Part shown: in pieces, positions 6,606-14,748 of the stretch | Layout of the letters: each line of letters begins with the position of its first letter | Numbering within the stretch: position 1 is the first letter of the stretch | Assembly: GCA_947631135.1 (NCBI GenBank) | Contig: CANRKE010000021.1 | Coordinates: forward strand, 1-15,245 | DNA from: an uncultured Bacilli bacterium | Lineage (GTDB): Bacteria > Bacillota_I > Bacilli_A > RF39 > UBA660 | Direction of reading: 5' to 3' | Length of the DNA: 15,245 nt | Position numbers and translations under genes: made by a program | The notes under the pieces: generated by a model | What the model was told of the DNA's origin: nothing | The model's input: the letters and a program-made list of their open reading frames with translations, nothing else | Databases searched by the model: none

Positions 6606-7342
6606 ATATCATTCTTTATTTTTTCAAATATACTATCACCTATTCCTTTAACGTTTTTAATATCTTCTATTGAACTAAATTTTCCATTATCTATTCTATA
6701 ATTAATTATACTTTGTGCTTTAGCTTCTCCAATACCACTTAAATTCATCAATTCTTCCTTAGTTGCAGTATTTATATTTATAATGACATCTTTTTCTGTT
6801 TCATCAGAAGTTTTAGTTGAAGTATCACTTTTTTTACTTGAATCTGATGAAGACTTATCTCCACCATTATTGTTTTTAACATTATCCTTAGATGAACTTT
6901 TAATATATGCATCATTCTTAAGAACTCCACCAATAGTTTCATCTTTTTCTTTCGTTATCTCACCACTATCGATCATACTATTTACTTCATCTTTTGAAAA
7001 AATATATATCACCATTTCATCAACTAATTTTTTACTTAAATTTATATATGTTGTATCAGCATATTCTTCTAAACCACCAGCACTTTCTATTGCATTCATA
7101 ACAATCTTTTTGTTAGTTAATTTATAAACACCAGGAGCTTTTACGCTTCCTTTAACATCTACATACACATCTAATTCATCACTAATGTCTTCATTTGTTA
7201 TATCATTTTTTGTTAGTTTTTCTACTTTATTACTAACTGATTTTGATGTTGCAGATTTTTTAATTAAGAAAACTAATGAAAAACTTAACAATAGTGCACA
7301 TAGAATAATGATAGAATATTTTTTGATTTTTGGTACTTCCAT
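6596..7342 (-). CDS. comEA: ComEA-type DNA receptor
   Basis: A 248-residue membrane-anchored double-stranded DNA receptor that passes DNA to ComEC. It has one N-terminal transmembrane helix (about 9-27) and an SLBB domain (about 58-117, with VDVKGSVKAPGVY). A low-complexity Lys/Ser/Asp linker (about 130-184) spans the wall, and a C-terminal helix-hairpin-helix pair follows (about 187-248, with INTATKEELMNLSGIG and VKGIG). The ATG at 7342 has AAAGGAG 10 nt upstream. It is the first gene of a two-gene operon with its own promoter (7372-7400) and is separated from murE by a terminator. The domain order matches the family exactly. Confidence 0.95.
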   Translation of the reverse strand: MEVPKIKKYSIIILCALLLSFSLVFLIKKSATSKSVSNKVEKLTKNDITNEDISDELDVYVDVKGSVKAPGVYKLTNKKIVMNAIESAGGLEEYADTTYINLSKKLVDEMVIYIFSKDEVNSMIDSGEITKEKDETIGGVLKNDAYIKSSSKDNVKNNNGGDKSSSDSSKKSDTSTKTSDETEKDVIININTATKEELMNLSGIGEAKAQSIINYRIDNGKFSSIEDIKNVKGIGDSIFEKIKNDICV

Positions 7343-7371
7343 CGTATACTTCTCCTTTCTAAAACGGATTT

Positions 7372-7400
7372 AATATAACATATTATTTTGGAAATATCAA
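7372..7400 (-). promoter_or_regulatory. Promoter of comEA-comEC
   Basis: TTGATA (7395-7400), a 17-nt spacer and TATATT (7372-7377) on the minus strand form a near-consensus sigma-A promoter just downstream of the murE terminator. The leader to comEA would be about 23 nt. No ComK-type box is visible, so a dedicated competence regulator is not indicated by this sequence. Confidence 0.65.
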
Positions 7401-7446
7401 ACTTAAAAATCGCAATTTTTTCAGGCAGTTTTGACAAAAAATGCTC

Positions 7447-7473
7447 AAAAAAAAGATTTTTGAATTCAAAAAT
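7447..7473 (-). terminator. Intrinsic terminator after murE
   Basis: A perfect 18-nt palindrome (7456-7473; 7-bp stem with AATT loop) is followed on the minus strand by C and eight U residues. The roughly 70 nt between murE and the palindrome is extreme A/T low-complexity sequence with a 17-nt direct repeat (7512-7528 and 7531-7547). Confidence 0.7.
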
Positions 7474-7541
7474 TAGCAAATTATCTTCAAAAATCGTTTT
7501 TTTGATTGAAATTCAATTTTTTTTATTTTTTTCAATTTTTT

Positions 7542-8969
7542 TTATTTATTATTAATTAGAGTACTATTTATATATTTATTTACTTCTTCAAAATCATTAC
7601 ACACTATATATCCATCTTTATATGGCATATTAGTATCATTACCCCTACCAGCAATTACAACTATATCACCACTATGTGCGAGAGATAAAGCTTTATTTAT
7701 TGCTTTTTTTCTATCAGGTTCAATAATATAATTTTTCTTTTTTGTTGTACTAATTAAATCTTGTATAATATCTAATATATCTTCATTTCTTGGATCATCA
7801 GCAGTAAAAACAACAGTATCTGATAAATCACATACAACCTCTCCCATAAGTGGTCTTTTCATCTTATCACGACCACCTGCACTGCCAGTTACAGTTATTA
7901 CTTTATTTATTTTAACCTTATTTACAAAACTCAATAATTCTTTTAGTGCATTTGGTGTATGTGCATAATCTATAATTACTTTATAACCATCATTAGAATC
8001 AATTACATTTACTCTACCTTCTACTTTTATTTTTTTAATATTTTTTATAATTTCATCATAACTAATTCCTAGTTTTAAACACAATAATATACCAGCACTC
8101 AAATTATATACATTGAATTCACCTAATAGTGGACTAATAATTTTATATTCTTGATTATCGTATCTGATATTAATAACAGTTTTATCAATATATATTTTAT
8201 AATCTTCTATATACATATCACATTTATTATTTTTACCATATGTATATATATTTCCATTACAATTTTTTTCTACTGTTTCGTAATATTTATCATCATAATT
8301 TAATACACAAACTCCAGAATTAATAGTTTGTTTGAATAATTTACATTTACAAGCTACATAATTTTCCATAGTTTTATGTATATTTAAATGATCTGATGTA
8401 ATATTAGTAAGTATTGATGCGCAAAACTTAATATTTGATAATCTATTTCTAAAAAAGGCCTCACTACTTGCCTCCATTACAACATATTCACATCCAGCAT
8501 TTACAAATTCACTAAAATATTTATATAATACATCAGCATCAGGAGTAGTGTTTGATAATTCTTTTTTTACATTTTTATATCTAACTCCATTCGTACCCAT
8601 ATATGCACACTTATCATTACCAATTAATGTTTGTATTATTGTTGCAGTAGTAGTTTTACCATCAGTACCAGTAACACCTATAATTTTTAATTTTTCATCT
8701 GGATAATCATAAAATTTTCTAGTTACAATAGGAAATTCTTTATTAGGATCTCCAACTTTTATATAAGGTATATCTCTATCTATATCATGACCTACAATAA
8801 GTGCAGATGCACCATTTTCTATTGCTTCATCTATAAAATCATGTCTATCACAATTAACCCCTTTAATACATACAAATAAATCCCCTTTTTCAACTTGTTT
8901 AGAATTTATTTTAATACCTTTTATTAAAACATCATATTTACAATCATATAACTCATTTAGTCTTTTCAT
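7542..8969 (-). CDS. murE: UDP-N-acetylmuramyl-tripeptide synthetase (MurE)
   Basis: A 475-residue cytosolic Mur ligase that adds the third amino acid of the peptidoglycan stem peptide using ATP. The N-terminal domain (about 1-90) binds the UDP-sugar. The central ATPase has GVTGTDGKTTT (98-108) and TTPDADVL (141-148). The C-terminal domain has DYAHTP (334-339), TGSAGGRDKMKRP (361-373) and DDPRNED (391-397). The last corresponds to the DNPR motif, whose Arg is associated with meso-diaminopimelate; here the Asn is Asp, so the substrate is not settled. The usual SSH motif reads ASSEAFF (167-173). The ATG at 8969 has GGGGTG 8 nt upstream. It follows the TasA-like gene by 19 nt and is probably co-transcribed with it. 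Confidence 0.93.
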   Translation of the reverse strand: MKRLNELYDCKYDVLIKGIKINSKQVEKGDLFVCIKGVNCDRHDFIDEAIENGASALIVGHDIDRDIPYIKVGDPNKEFPIVTRKFYDYPDEKLKIIGVTGTDGKTTTATIIQTLIGNDKCAYMGTNGVRYKNVKKELSNTTPDADVLYKYFSEFVNAGCEYVVMEASSEAFFRNRLSNIKFCASILTNITSDHLNIHKTMENYVACKCKLFKQTINSGVCVLNYDDKYYETVEKNCNGNIYTYGKNNKCDMYIEDYKIYIDKTVINIRYDNQEYKIISPLLGEFNVYNLSAGILLCLKLGISYDEIIKNIKKIKVEGRVNVIDSNDGYKVIIDYAHTPNALKELLSFVNKVKINKVITVTGSAGGRDKMKRPLMGEVVCDLSDTVVFTADDPRNEDILDIIQDLISTTKKKNYIIEPDRKKAINKALSLAHSGDIVVIAGRGNDTNMPYKDGYIVCNDFEEVNKYINSTLINNK

Positions 8970-8988
8970 GAACGCATCACCCCATAGA

Positions 8989-9558
8989 TTATTTACTTAT
9001 AGCTTCAACTTGTACTTTACTTTCAAATGTTTTATCAATCATACTATTTTGTTCTACACCAGTTTCACTTATCCAAATATAAAGTATGTAGTCTTTATTT
9101 TTACCTTCATTCAATGATTCATTTTGTATCAACGAATAATTCTCATTATTTTTTGCATTTGAAAAATCTCCACTATCTATTTCTTGATCACCACTATATA
9201 CTGCCCATTTAAATTCCTTATTTATCATGGACTCATGAATTGTAAGATCAACTAATTTTATGCTATAAGTTATATCTGTAGTACCAATATTTTCTACATT
9301 AAAACTAAGTCTTGTCGCACTATCTTTTATATCATCGTCATTTATTGGAACAATTCCATCTGCATTTATTATTCCATTTTCATTTTCAGTATAACTTATT
9401 TTTGCACTACCAGTGGTAACTTTATTTGCATTACTAGTATCTTTTGATGAAAAATATGCAACCGTATATCTAATTCCTAATATTATTACAACAATTGCTA
9501 TAGCAAACATTATTTTTTTATCAGTATCAATTTTAGCTTCTATCATTTCCTTACTCAC
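8989..9558 (-). CDS. TasA/camelysin-like membrane or surface protein, paralogue of the DGR target N-terminus
   Basis: A 189-residue protein counted from GTG at 9558. A hydrophobic segment (about 16-35) ends in VAYFSS, like the signal region of TasA and camelysin. The remainder aligns with residues 40-180 of the DGR target: shared islands include KISY, a VPI/QPI block with DDDIKD/DKDIKE, EFKWAVYSG (115-123), LYIWISE (159-165) and a KTFESK end. It lacks the C-terminal variable region. TasA-family proteins form fibres or are processed by SipW; that is family knowledge and untested here. The start is uncertain: GTG 9558 has almost no leader, while the in-frame ATG at 9546 has AAGGAA too close. 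It is followed by murE after 19 nt. Confidence 0.7.
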   Translation of the reverse strand: MSKEMIEAKIDTDKKIMFAIAIVVIILGIRYTVAYFSSKDTSNANKVTTGSAKISYTENENGIINADGIVPINDDDIKDSATRLSFNVENIGTTDITYSIKLVDLTIHESMINKEFKWAVYSGDQEIDSGDFSNAKNNENYSLIQNESLNEGKNKDYILYIWISETGVEQNSMIDKTFESKVQVEAISK

Positions 9559-9569
9559 TTTCCATTTTA

Positions 9570-9598
9570 ATTCTACTAGTAATTTTAAAAATAGTCAA
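9570..9598 (-). promoter_or_regulatory. Promoter of the TasA-like gene and murE
   Basis: TTGACT (9593-9598), a 17-nt spacer and TAGAAT (9570-9575) on the minus strand. Transcription should begin near 9563, only about 5 nt before GTG 9558 or about 17 nt before ATG 9546, so the mRNA is nearly leaderless. The -35 lies 13 nt beyond the terminator of the preceding gene. Confidence 0.65.
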
Positions 9599-9610
9599 CA
9601 CTATTTTATA

Positions 9611-9648
9611 ATAAAAAAACTTTAGTAAGCTCTATTGTACTAAAGTTT
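9611..9648 (-). terminator. Intrinsic terminator overlapping the end of the two-TM protein gene
   Basis: Arms 9638-9648 and 9617-9627 give a perfect 11-bp stem (AAACUUUAGUA and complement) around a 10-nt loop, followed by an unbroken run of U on the minus strand. The left arm is made of the last sense codons of the gene and the TAG stop (9632-9634) lies in the loop, so coding sequence and terminator share bases. Confidence 0.8.
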
Positions 9649-10177
9649 TATTTAAAGTTTTATTTTTTAATTCCTCTTTTGAATTTTGCCCTTCAAGATG
9701 TTCAATATAATTATTTAATGCATCTTCTACCTTTTTATTATTTGATATTTCAATATGATTTTTATTATTCTTTTCTACATCAATATTGTTTTTTGTCTTA
9801 CTTTTAATGTTAATTTCACTCTTTAATTTATCTATTTGATTGCTTATATTTGTATATTCTTTATCTAATTTCAGTCTTTCTTTTTCTTTTACAAATATAC
9901 ATAAACCATGTGATACAACATATGAAACTATGTAAGGTATTATTGGTGAAAATACAGTAAACCAAGTAATACTACTTACTCCCATTAATGTTTTAGCACA
10001 CAATAATCCTGCAGATATAGCAAGAATAATCTTTAATGTTAATCTTAGAAATTTATTAATCATTCTACTATGATTTTTGTAGTTATAAAAAAGTTTTTCT
10101 GTTTCATTTACTATACATAATCTCACTCTTAAAAGTTCTTCATATTTTTTTTGCATATCATCATAATTATTTTCCAT
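9632..10177 (-). CDS. Hypothetical two-TM protein with long cytoplasmic coiled-coil tails
   Basis: No family recognised. About 181 residues from ATG 10177 (186 from an upstream ATG at 10192). The N-terminal 40 residues are charged and helical (KKYEELLRVR). Two hydrophobic segments follow (about 46-66 and 71-92 from the upstream start). The tail is rich in Lys, Glu and Asn, with a likely coiled coil around KLDKEYTNISNQIDKLKSEI. ATG 10177 is preferred because GAGGTG lies 7 nt upstream, while the AAAGGGG before ATG 10192 abuts that codon. It has its own consensus promoter and terminator, so it is a single-gene unit. Function unknown. Confidence 0.65.
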   Translation of the reverse strand: MENNYDDMQKKYEELLRVRLCIVNETEKLFYNYKNHSRMINKFLRLTLKIILAISAGLLCAKTLMGVSSITWFTVFSPIIPYIVSYVVSHGLCIFVKEKERLKLDKEYTNISNQIDKLKSEINIKSKTKNNIDVEKNNKNHIEISNNKKVEDALNNYIEHLEGQNSKEELKNKTLNKTLVQ

Positions 10178-10212
10178 AAAAATACACCTCATCCCCTTTA
10201 CAAAACAACAAT

Positions 10213-10240
10213 ATTATATCATTAATTATACAAATGTCAA
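10213..10240 (-). promoter_or_regulatory. Sigma-A promoter of the two-TM protein gene
   Basis: TTGACA (10235-10240) and TATAAT (10213-10218) on the minus strand, both perfect consensus, are separated by 16 nt. The leader to ATG 10177 is about 30 nt. The rest of the gap to murI (10241-10335) is AT-rich with no clear terminator for murI. Confidence 0.75.
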
Positions 10241-10335
10241 TAATATTTAACAATTTTATTATATTTGTTATTCAATTTTTATCAATAAATACACCAAACC
10301 AATAATTTCAAGTATTCACATTTTTCTATATTAAA

Positions 10336-11112
10336 TTATTGAAAATCTATATTACCATTACTTAATTTAGTAATATATTTAATAAATCTTTCTTTTTTAA
10401 TATTTGAATTTGTTGAATCAATAAATTTAATCTTAGTAACTTTATTTATATTATTTATTAAATCTTTTTCACCTAATAATTTTTTTAATTGTTTCGCACA
10501 ACCAATAGATCCATCAAAAAACATTTCATTATTTAAAATATTCTTAATTTTATCTTTTATTAATGGATAATGTGTACAACCTAAAACTACTGAAGATACT
10601 TTATTTTTATAAGGAGATAATATTTCATTTAGATAATTATCTAAATTTTCATTATCTTCTTCAATCATATTTGCTAAATATTTACAAGGTAAAATTGTAG
10701 TCTTACCATTATCATATTTATTGTATAAATTTTTAAACTTTTCACTATTAATAGTTCCAGGTGTTGCCATTACTAAACAATTATTTGTATATGCATAATC
10801 ATGTACCATCTTATAGGCAGGTTCAATACAAACTATAATTATATCTTTATATTTTTCTCTTAATTTAAATGAACATTTACTACTTGCAGTATTACATGCA
10901 ATAACAACAGCCTTACAATTTTTTGAAACAAAGTAATCCATAATATTACATGTAATTTCAAATAATTTATCATCATCTATATTTCCATATGGATTATTTA
11001 ATGAATCACTATAATAAATATAATTTTCATATGGAAGTAATTTTATTATTTCTGATAGTACTGTAACACCACCAATACCAGAATCAAATACACCAATGTA
11101 TCTATCTTTCAT
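10336..11112 (-). CDS. murI: Glutamate racemase
   Basis: A 258-residue cytosolic enzyme making D-glutamate for peptidoglycan. FDSGIGG with D10 and S11, the PYG motif (41-43), ACNTAS with catalytic C73, and LGCTHYPL with catalytic C179 and H181 are all present, so both proton-transfer cysteines are intact. Length is normal for the family. The ATG at 11112 has a weak GGTGAT site and lies 15 nt after lepB, indicating it is the last gene of an rplS-lepB-murI operon. Together with murE and the PBP it shows that the organism makes a wall. Confidence 0.95.
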   Translation of the reverse strand: MKDRYIGVFDSGIGGVTVLSEIIKLLPYENYIYYSDSLNNPYGNIDDDKLFEITCNIMDYFVSKNCKAVVIACNTASSKCSFKLREKYKDIIIVCIEPAYKMVHDYAYTNNCLVMATPGTINSEKFKNLYNKYDNGKTTILPCKYLANMIEEDNENLDNYLNEILSPYKNKVSSVVLGCTHYPLIKDKIKNILNNEMFFDGSIGCAKQLKKLLGEKDLINNINKVTKIKFIDSTNSNIKKERFIKYITKLSNGNIDFQ

Positions 11113-11127
11113 CTATATAATCACCAC

Positions 11128-11631
11128 TTATACTTTCCCAAATTTATTAAATGGAAAAATAACAAAAAATGCTTTTCCTTCAATTTCTTTTTTATTGATA
11201 AAACCAATTACTCTACTATCTTTTGAATTAATCCTATTATCACCAACTACAAAATAACAATCTTTAGGTACTTTACTACTACCCAATTTTGCTATATCAA
11301 AGTCATCAGTATTACCATTAGTTTTAAACGGTTGCTTAACTTCCTTATCATTTACGTATAACTTATTATTTTCAAATTTTATTTCTTCACCAGGAAGTCC
11401 AATAACACGTTTTATTATAGGATTGTCATCTCTATTAACAACAACTATATCAAATCTTTTAATATCACTATATTTATATGTTAATTTATCCAATAACATT
11501 AATTCTTTTTCATGTAAATTAGGAACCATACTAGTACCTATAACTTGTATTGGAGATATAACAAATTGTCTTAATAAAAATACAATAATTATAACCAATA
11601 TATATGGTAAAAATTCTTTAAAATATTTCAT
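11128..11631 (-). CDS. lepB: Signal peptidase I (prokaryotic type)
   Basis: A membrane protease removing signal peptides. From ATG 11631 it has 167 residues: one N-terminal membrane anchor (about 8-26), the nucleophile S34 in GTSMVP, the general base K74 in IIKRVIGLPGE, and the conserved GDNRINSKDSR block. A Ser-Lys dyad marks the P-type enzyme rather than the SipW/ER type. The ATG at 11631 is chosen over one at 11661 because AAGGTG sits about 6 nt before it and the membrane anchor then begins at the usual place. It follows rplS by 49 nt, an arrangement known from other Bacillota. Confidence 0.93.
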   Translation of the reverse strand: MKYFKEFLPYILVIIIVFLLRQFVISPIQVIGTSMVPNLHEKELMLLDKLTYKYSDIKRFDIVVVNRDDNPIIKRVIGLPGEEIKFENNKLYVNDKEVKQPFKTNGNTDDFDIAKLGSSKVPKDCYFVVGDNRINSKDSRVIGFINKKEIEGKAFFVIFPFNKFGKV

Positions 11632-11680
11632 TGTATCACCTTCTAAAATAAAATAAGGCAAATCATTGCCCCATTTATAA

Positions 11681-12019
11681 TTAATTTCTTTCTTTAATTT
11701 TTACTTGACCAACTTTATCTCTTACCCAATTAAGTTTAGCGCGTCTTACTTTACCTTTTCTATCAACTGTAATAAAGTCGATTTTTGGTGAGTGTAGTGG
11801 CAATGTCATTTCAACACCAATACCAGAAGATTTTTTTCTAACTGTAAAAGTTTCTGATACTCCACCATTACGTTTTGCTATAACTAATCCCTTAAAGTTT
11901 TGAACTCTTGATTTATTACCTTCGATAATTTTAACACCTACAGTAATTGTATCACCAACTCTAAACTCAGGAATATTTGGATTTAATTGAGATTGTGTAA
12001 TCTTATCAATTAAATTCAT
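11681..12019 (-). CDS. rplS: Ribosomal protein L19
   Basis: A 112-residue large-subunit protein at the 30S-50S interface. Family hallmarks are FRVGDTITV near the start, RVQNFKGLVIAKRNGG, ETFTVRK, GVEMTLPLHSP and the basic end RRAKLNWVRDK. Full length. The ATG at 12019 has AAGGAG 10 nt upstream. First gene of a unit with lepB and murI, with its own promoter in the gap behind the small Cys-rich gene. Confidence 0.96.
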   Translation of the reverse strand: MNLIDKITQSQLNPNIPEFRVGDTITVGVKIIEGNKSRVQNFKGLVIAKRNGGVSETFTVRKKSSGIGVEMTLPLHSPKIDFITVDRKGKVRRAKLNWVRDKVGQVKIKERN

Positions 12020-12045
12020 AACTCATAACTCCTTCCCAAATATAA

Positions 12046-12127
12046 TTTGATCATATCTATAAATATATTAATCAGTGACATCGAATCAAACAATGTAGAT
12101 TATAACATAATTATTACTTTAATACAA
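12046..12127 (-). promoter_or_regulatory. Promoter and possible structured leader of rplS
   Basis: TTGTAT (12122-12127), a 17-nt spacer and TATAAT (12099-12104) with a TG just upstream (extended -10). The -35 lies in the 3' end of the preceding gene. The leader of about 75 nt has complementary segments TTTGAT (12085-12090) and ATCAAA (12046-12051) that could close a long hairpin. Some Bacillota control rplS with an L19 leader RNA; the match to that class is not established here. Confidence 0.5.
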
Positions 12128-12398
12128 GTGTATGTACATTATTTTTCAATTTTTCTTGTTCAACATATTCTTTTAATTGACTTCTAATTTTATATAGTTC
12201 TTTATAAATAGCTTTACTATTATTAATATCTATTTTTTTATCTCTAATATCTACTATTTCTTTAAACTTTGATCCAGTATATACATTTTTACTACCACAA
12301 TAAGCACAAACATATACTCTATCATAACAGATACTATAATCAGTAAAGGTCTTTTTCTTTCCAAAATAAAGTACAATATCATGCGGACAATAATTCAT
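12114..12398 (-). CDS. Small hypothetical protein with Cys/His zinc-ribbon-like motif
   Basis: No family recognised. From ATG 12398 it has 94 residues: CPH at positions 4-6 and CAYC around 31-34 could together bind zinc. A charged helical part follows, rich in Lys and Glu, with EQEKLKNN near the end. ATG 12398 is preferred to an in-frame ATG at 12455 because AAAGGTG lies about 8 nt upstream of it. It follows the PBP gene by 60 nt. A TTGACA (12450-12455) at the PBP stop and TATAAT (12423-12428) are present but 21 nt apart, so a separate promoter is doubtful. Confidence 0.6.
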   Translation of the reverse strand: MNYCPHDIVLYFGKKKTFTDYSICYDRVYVCAYCGSKNVYTGSKFKEIVDIRDKKIDINNSKAIYKELYKIRSQLKEYVEQEKLKNNVHTLVLK

Positions 12399-12458
12399 AA
12401 AATCACACCTTTCATGAATTATATTATATAGATATTGTATGTAATATTTTGTCAAAAA

Positions 12459-14519
12459 TTATTTAACGATATTAAAATATGCATCAGTAACTCTTTGTGT
12501 TATCGTTTTATTAACATTTGAAGTATAATTAGCTCCATTAATTCCAACATCAGGTGATACTATAGCAATAGACATTCTTGGATTATCATATGGTGCATAT
12601 CCAACAAATGTTTTAGTAACTGTTTCAGTATCAACTACTCCATCCATATCAGTATCAATAAATGATTCACTAGTACCAGTTTTACCTGCAGGATTATAAC
12701 TTGCATTCATATATCCAACACCTAAACCACCACTATTCATAACTGCTAAAAATCCTTCTTTAACTCTATTCATATATTGTTCTTCAGTTGGTACTTCATT
12801 TAATTTAGTTATTTCGTATTCACTCTTTATATCATCTAATGTTCCATCTTTATTAGATTTATATACTCTTTTAAGTAAATGACTTTGATATCTAATACCA
12901 CCGTTTGCAATAGTATTTATATATTGACTTAATTGAATTGGTGTATATGTATCATATTGACCTATAACAAAGTCAAGTAAATGACCAGACATTGTACTTT
13001 CTCCTTTATATCCCGTACTTTCAACTGGTAAATCTATACCTGTTTTTACACCTAATCCAAAACTATTATACATATTTCTATATTTAGTAAATGCTTCTTT
13101 ATCTATAACTAATGGTTGATTGTAAACATAGTTACCCTTACCTACTAATATTGCTGCTCTAAACTGATAAATATTAGATGATTTAGCAAGTGCCTGTACA
13201 TCGTTTAGTGTTCCTAAATTACTAGTCCATGAACATTTTTCTGGTGTATCTTTTATTTTTATACATTCATCTTTAAATGTTGTACCAATTTGTATTGCTC
13301 CTTCATTATATGCAACTAAAATAGATGCACCTTTAACAACAGAACCTGCAGTAACAGGAGATGTTGTTATTCCTGGTGTATAATCATATATTTTATATTG
13401 TCCATCAGTCATCTTTATCTGTTTACCAGCCATTGCAAGTATCTCACCAGTATTAGGATCTGAAATAATTGCCATACTTCTATCATAATATTTTGTATTT
13501 GCTTCCATTTTTGCATTATAAACTTCTTCTTCTAGTATTTTTTCTAATTCCATTTGCAAATTTATATCGATAGTAAGCATTATATCGTTCCCACGCTTAC
13601 CTTCACTAACAAGTTCATAAGAATTATCTGGCAACACTTTATATTTTGCTTTAACACCTTTCAAAACATTTTCATATTGATATTCTAAATAACTTATACC
13701 AACTCTATCATTTAAACTATAGCCATTTTTTAAATATTCATTTTTTAACTCAGCAGGTATACCTTGTTTTTCATTTGATACTTTACCAAGTATTGTTTTA
13801 AAAGTATTTCCATATGGATATACCCTTTCCCAATCAAGCTTTGTATTAAATCCTTTAAGACTATTAGCGAGTTCACTTATTGCTGCATATTCTTCTTCAG
13901 TAACATTTTCATTTTTTATTATCTTTTCATCATATGAATAACCTTTATTCATTAAATAATATATATATGCACATTTACGTCCAAAATCATCTATCTTACT
14001 ATTTAATTCTTCTTCAGTAATTCTTTCTAATTTTAATTTATATATATCATCTTTAGTTAACTTTCTATCTGATAATTTTTTGTATTCTTCTTTAGTTATT
14101 AATTTTTCAACTTTATCAGGATATAGTTGCATATAATATTCTTTTAGATTAGTCAAATTAAGTTTAGAATAATCTATATCTATTATACTAGCTACTCTTT
14201 CAGCTAATTTTAATTCTTCACTAGTTTTAATACCTTTAATTTTCTTATAATATATTGTTTTAACTGGTTTATTATCAACTAATAAATTACCATTTCTATC
14301 ATATATTCTACCACGTGGTGCACTTGATGATTCTACTATATTAACTGAATTTAGTGCGAGTAATTCACCATATTTATTATTGCTTATAACTTGTAAATTA
14401 AATAATCTAAAAGCTATTATTATAAATAAAATCATAATTAATCCAATAATAATATTGTATCTTTTTTCTATTATATCTTCTATAAATCTAATTTGCTTCT
14501 TTTTAAACTTAAAGTTCAT
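12459..14519 (-). CDS. Class B penicillin-binding protein (PBP2-like transpeptidase)
   Basis: A membrane-anchored D,D-transpeptidase that cross-links peptidoglycan. From ATG 14519 it has 686 residues. A short basic cytoplasmic tail and one transmembrane helix (about 22-40) precede the class B PBP dimerisation part with SAPRGRIYDRNG, then the transpeptidase with SVVK (about S393-K396), SSN (about 447-449) and KTGT (about 613-616), so all three active-site motifs are present. An acidic loop DTDMDGVVD follows the KTGT motif. ATG 14519 is chosen over an upstream TTG at 14534 because GGTGGTGG then sits in front of it. No PASTA domains. Whether it serves elongation or division cannot be said; no rodA or ftsW is adjacent. 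Confidence 0.92.
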   Translation of the reverse strand: MNFKFKKKQIRFIEDIIEKRYNIIIGLIMILFIIIAFRLFNLQVISNNKYGELLALNSVNIVESSSAPRGRIYDRNGNLLVDNKPVKTIYYKKIKGIKTSEELKLAERVASIIDIDYSKLNLTNLKEYYMQLYPDKVEKLITKEEYKKLSDRKLTKDDIYKLKLERITEEELNSKIDDFGRKCAYIYYLMNKGYSYDEKIIKNENVTEEEYAAISELANSLKGFNTKLDWERVYPYGNTFKTILGKVSNEKQGIPAELKNEYLKNGYSLNDRVGISYLEYQYENVLKGVKAKYKVLPDNSYELVSEGKRGNDIMLTIDINLQMELEKILEEEVYNAKMEANTKYYDRSMAIISDPNTGEILAMAGKQIKMTDGQYKIYDYTPGITTSPVTAGSVVKGASILVAYNEGAIQIGTTFKDECIKIKDTPEKCSWTSNLGTLNDVQALAKSSNIYQFRAAILVGKGNYVYNQPLVIDKEAFTKYRNMYNSFGLGVKTGIDLPVESTGYKGESTMSGHLLDFVIGQYDTYTPIQLSQYINTIANGGIRYQSHLLKRVYKSNKDGTLDDIKSEYEITKLNEVPTEEQYMNRVKEGFLAVMNSGGLGVGYMNASYNPAGKTGTSESFIDTDMDGVVDTETVTKTFVGYAPYDNPRMSIAIVSPDVGINGANYTSNVNKTITQRVTDAYFNIVK

Positions 14520-14631
14520 ATCGCCCACCACCAATATTTAATAGTATTATTATATCCTAAAATTACCATAAAATAACATTTAAATAATAAGAAAATAAAT
14601 TTATTAATATATACCAGTTCTTGTAATTTGT

Positions 14632-14660
14632 ATTATATATTAAATTTTACGCTTTTGCAA
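14632..14660 (-). promoter_or_regulatory. Candidate promoter of the PBP gene
   Basis: TTGCAA (14655-14660), a 17-nt spacer and TATAAT (14632-14637) on the minus strand give a leader of about 105 nt. A second TATAAT at 14549-14554, closer to the gene, lacks a good -35. The rest of 14520-14748 is AT-rich with nothing else recognisable. Confidence 0.5.
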
Positions 14661-14748
14661 TATTTATTTTCATATAATTATAAATTATTTACTTTATATG
14701 GTTGTTTTAAATAATTAAAGTTTAATTACTGAAAAACAATTTTCTTTT

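Noticed and set aside
7285..7479. Minus-strand open frame of 64 codons overlapping the comEA start
   Set aside because: It runs through the murE terminator and the comEA promoter in another frame and has no recognisable motif.
7400..7541. A/T low-complexity tract with a 17-nt direct repeat as a mobile-element end or origin
   Set aside because: The repeat is nearly homopolymeric, with no DnaA boxes, inverted termini or target-site duplication; a murE terminator explains the structured part.
9027..9625. Plus-strand open frames of 61 and 70 codons opposite the TasA-like gene
   Set aside because: They are antisense shadows with biased residue composition, and one crosses the promoter and terminator region.
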